45,781 nt of DNA from Planctomycetota bacterium. GTDB lineage: Bacteria; Planctomycetota; UBA1135. Position numbers and translations under genes: made by a program. This document shows positions 44,723 through 45,781 of this stretch, in pieces (position 1 is the first letter of the stretch; every line of letters begins with the position of its first letter). The notes under the pieces are model-generated. The model did no database searches. It was not told where the DNA came from and was given only the letters and a program-made list of their open reading frames with translations. The stretch is taken from positions 1-45,781 of the forward strand of contig RFGR01000112.1 in assembly GCA_003696625.1 (NCBI GenBank), given 5' to 3'.

Positions 44723-45781
44723 CCGGGCCGGCGTTCTCGGCGGCCAGCTCCCGTTCGACGACCATCGCGGCGCCGCCGCGGCGCGGGTCGGCCACCGCCC
44801 GCCAGGCTCCGCGCCAGCGGAAGACGGCGTTGACGTCGCCGATGCTGCGCCGGACCTTGAGCGGCTGGCCGCACTGCTCGAGCCAGAGTCGGGCCGAGCC
44901 GTCGAGGCGGCCGGGCTCGTACTGGAGCTGCGGCGGTCGGTCCTGGCGGTGGCAGCGGGGGGCGGCCACCGCCCGCTCGGGAGGCAGCTTGAACAGGTAG
45001 CGGTCGAGGAGCACCGACAAGACGGTGCTGAGAATGGTCGGGCCGCCCGGGGAACCGAGGACGGCGTCCACCCGATCGTCGCGCTCGACCACCAGCGGAC
45101 ACATCGAGGACAACGGCCGGCGGCCGGGAACGACCGCGTTGGCCTCGCCCTGGACCAACCCGAACTGGTTCGGACGGCCGGGCGCCGCGGCGAAGTCGTC
45201 CATCTCGTTGTTGAGCAGGAAGCCGCCCGGGGCCATCACCTTGGCGCCGTAGGCGCCATTCAGGGTGGTGGTGACCGAACAGGCGCCGCCGGCGGCGTCC
45301 ACCACCGAGTAGTGGGTGGTCTCCTCGGATTCCAGCGGCGGAGCGGCGCCGGCGTCGAGCCGGGCGGGCGAGGTGTAGCGGGCCGGCGACAGGCCGGCGA
45401 AGCGCCGCGCCAGCCGCTCCGGAGCCAGCAGCTCGTCCGGCGCGACCGGCAGGCCGGCCGGATCCCCCAGCCAGCGGTTACGGTCAGCGAAGGCGCGGGC
45501 GGCGGCCTCGCCGACCAGCTGGATCGTGCGGCCGTCGTCGCGGCCCCAGAGGCGGAGCGGGAAGCGCTCCAGGGCCGGCAGGACCTCGGCCAAGAACAAG
45601 CCGCCGCTCGAAGGCGCGGTCGGAGCCAGGATGGTGACCCCCTGCCAGCGGAGCCGGCGGACCGGCCGCAGGACCGGCCGGTAGTCGCGGAAATCCTCGG
45701 CCGCGAGGACGCCGCCGGCGGCGGCGCAGGCCGCGACCAGCTCGTCCACGATCGGCCCCCGGCGGAAGGCCTCCGCCCCGC
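44703..45781 (-). CDS. ggt: Gamma-glutamyltransferase (5' partial)
   Basis: Ggt cleaves or transfers the gamma-glutamyl group of glutathione and similar peptides; it is normally exported and self-cleaves into two subunits. The frame is open to the right edge (..GAEAFRRGPIVDELVAA), so the N-terminus, including any signal peptide, lies outside. The catalytic Thr of self-processing is in SEETTHYSVVDAAG, encoded near 45320. NGAYGAKVMAPGGFLLNNEMDDF, then PLSSMCPLVV and LGSPGGPTILSTVL, are the glutamate-binding and oxyanion motifs. The 3' end overlaps the convergent repeat-protein gene by 20 bp. Confidence 0.93.
   Translation of the reverse strand, partial: GAEAFRRGPIVDELVAACAAAGGVLAAEDFRDYRPVLRPVRRLRWQGVTILAPTAPSSGGLFLAEVLPALERFPLRLWGRDDGRTIQLVGEAAARAFADRNRWLGDPAGLPVAPDELLAPERLARRFAGLSPARYTSPARLDAGAAPPLESEETTHYSVVDAAGGACSVTTTLNGAYGAKVMAPGGFLLNNEMDDFAAAPGRPNQFGLVQGEANAVVPGRRPLSSMCPLVVERDDRVDAVLGSPGGPTILSTVLSVLLDRYLFKLPPERAVAAPRCHRQDRPPQLQYEPGRLDGSARLWLEQCGQPLKVRRSIGDVNAVFRWRGAWRAVADPRRGGAAMVVERELAAENAGPVRSGSR

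Overview
This is a very GC-rich (about 70% or more by eye), densely packed chromosomal stretch from a Gram-negative bacterium. LpxD (lipid A) and MurJ point to an outer membrane and peptidoglycan. The mix of house-keeping genes with large membrane-anchored carboxypeptidase-regulatory-like repeat proteins, an FG-GAP propeller protein and a secreted beta-helix protein recalls Planctomycetota of the high-GC kind, or possibly Acidobacteriota. This placement is an inference from gene content; no rRNA is present. No transposase, integrase, CRISPR array or prophage gene was seen.

Layout. (1) 1-5.1 kb (+): two tandem paralogous TM-anchored repeat proteins. (2) 5.1-13.2 kb: rarA and a SpoU-type rRNA methyltransferase (-), rsgA (+), folC-ispH (-), a degenerate Nudix protein (+), then a Ca2+/cation exchanger and lpxD (-). 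(3) 13.2-19.7 kb (+): a tightly coupled operon of a class I glutamine amidotransferase, an unknown two-TM protein with two similar OB-like segments, aroB and carB. (4) 19.7-22.8 kb: murJ (-), a GT4 glycosyltransferase (+) and a small haem lipoprotein (-). (5) 22.9-26.9 kb (-): a lower-GC pair encoding a secreted beta-helix protein and an FG-GAP protein; the latter is split by an in-frame UGA. (6) 27.3-30.8 kb (-): gyrA, yqeY and a Tll0287-like haem protein, with overlapping stops and starts. (7) 31-35 kb (-): tRNA-Val, dsbD, dapF and an M48 protease; thiI and a lipoprotein run the other way. (8) 37-45.8 kb: tRNA-Asp, queC-mazG (-), mrp (+), a small repeat protein (-), a 1193-aa repeat protein (+) and a partial gamma-glutamyltransferase (-).

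The strongest finding is in dsbD. The reading frame of this trans-membrane thiol:disulfide reductase is interrupted by one UGA, exactly at the first cysteine of the CxxC motif in its C-terminal thioredoxin domain (GYT-UGA-VNC). A strong hairpin follows at the spacing expected of a bacterial SECIS element. I read it as a selenocysteine-containing DsbD of 623 residues.

Second is a recurrent promoter style. TAGAAT-like -10 boxes sit 6-8 nt before the start codon of many genes, which predicts leaderless mRNAs. Some form two-way palindromic promoters, such as GCATTCTAGAATGC between tRNA-Val and thiI, and several overlap the TAG stop codon of the preceding gene. Third, QueC carries a C-terminal GNAT-like extension. 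Convergent genes nearly touch or overlap at their stop codons, and most of these junctions hold GC-rich hairpins without a U-tract.
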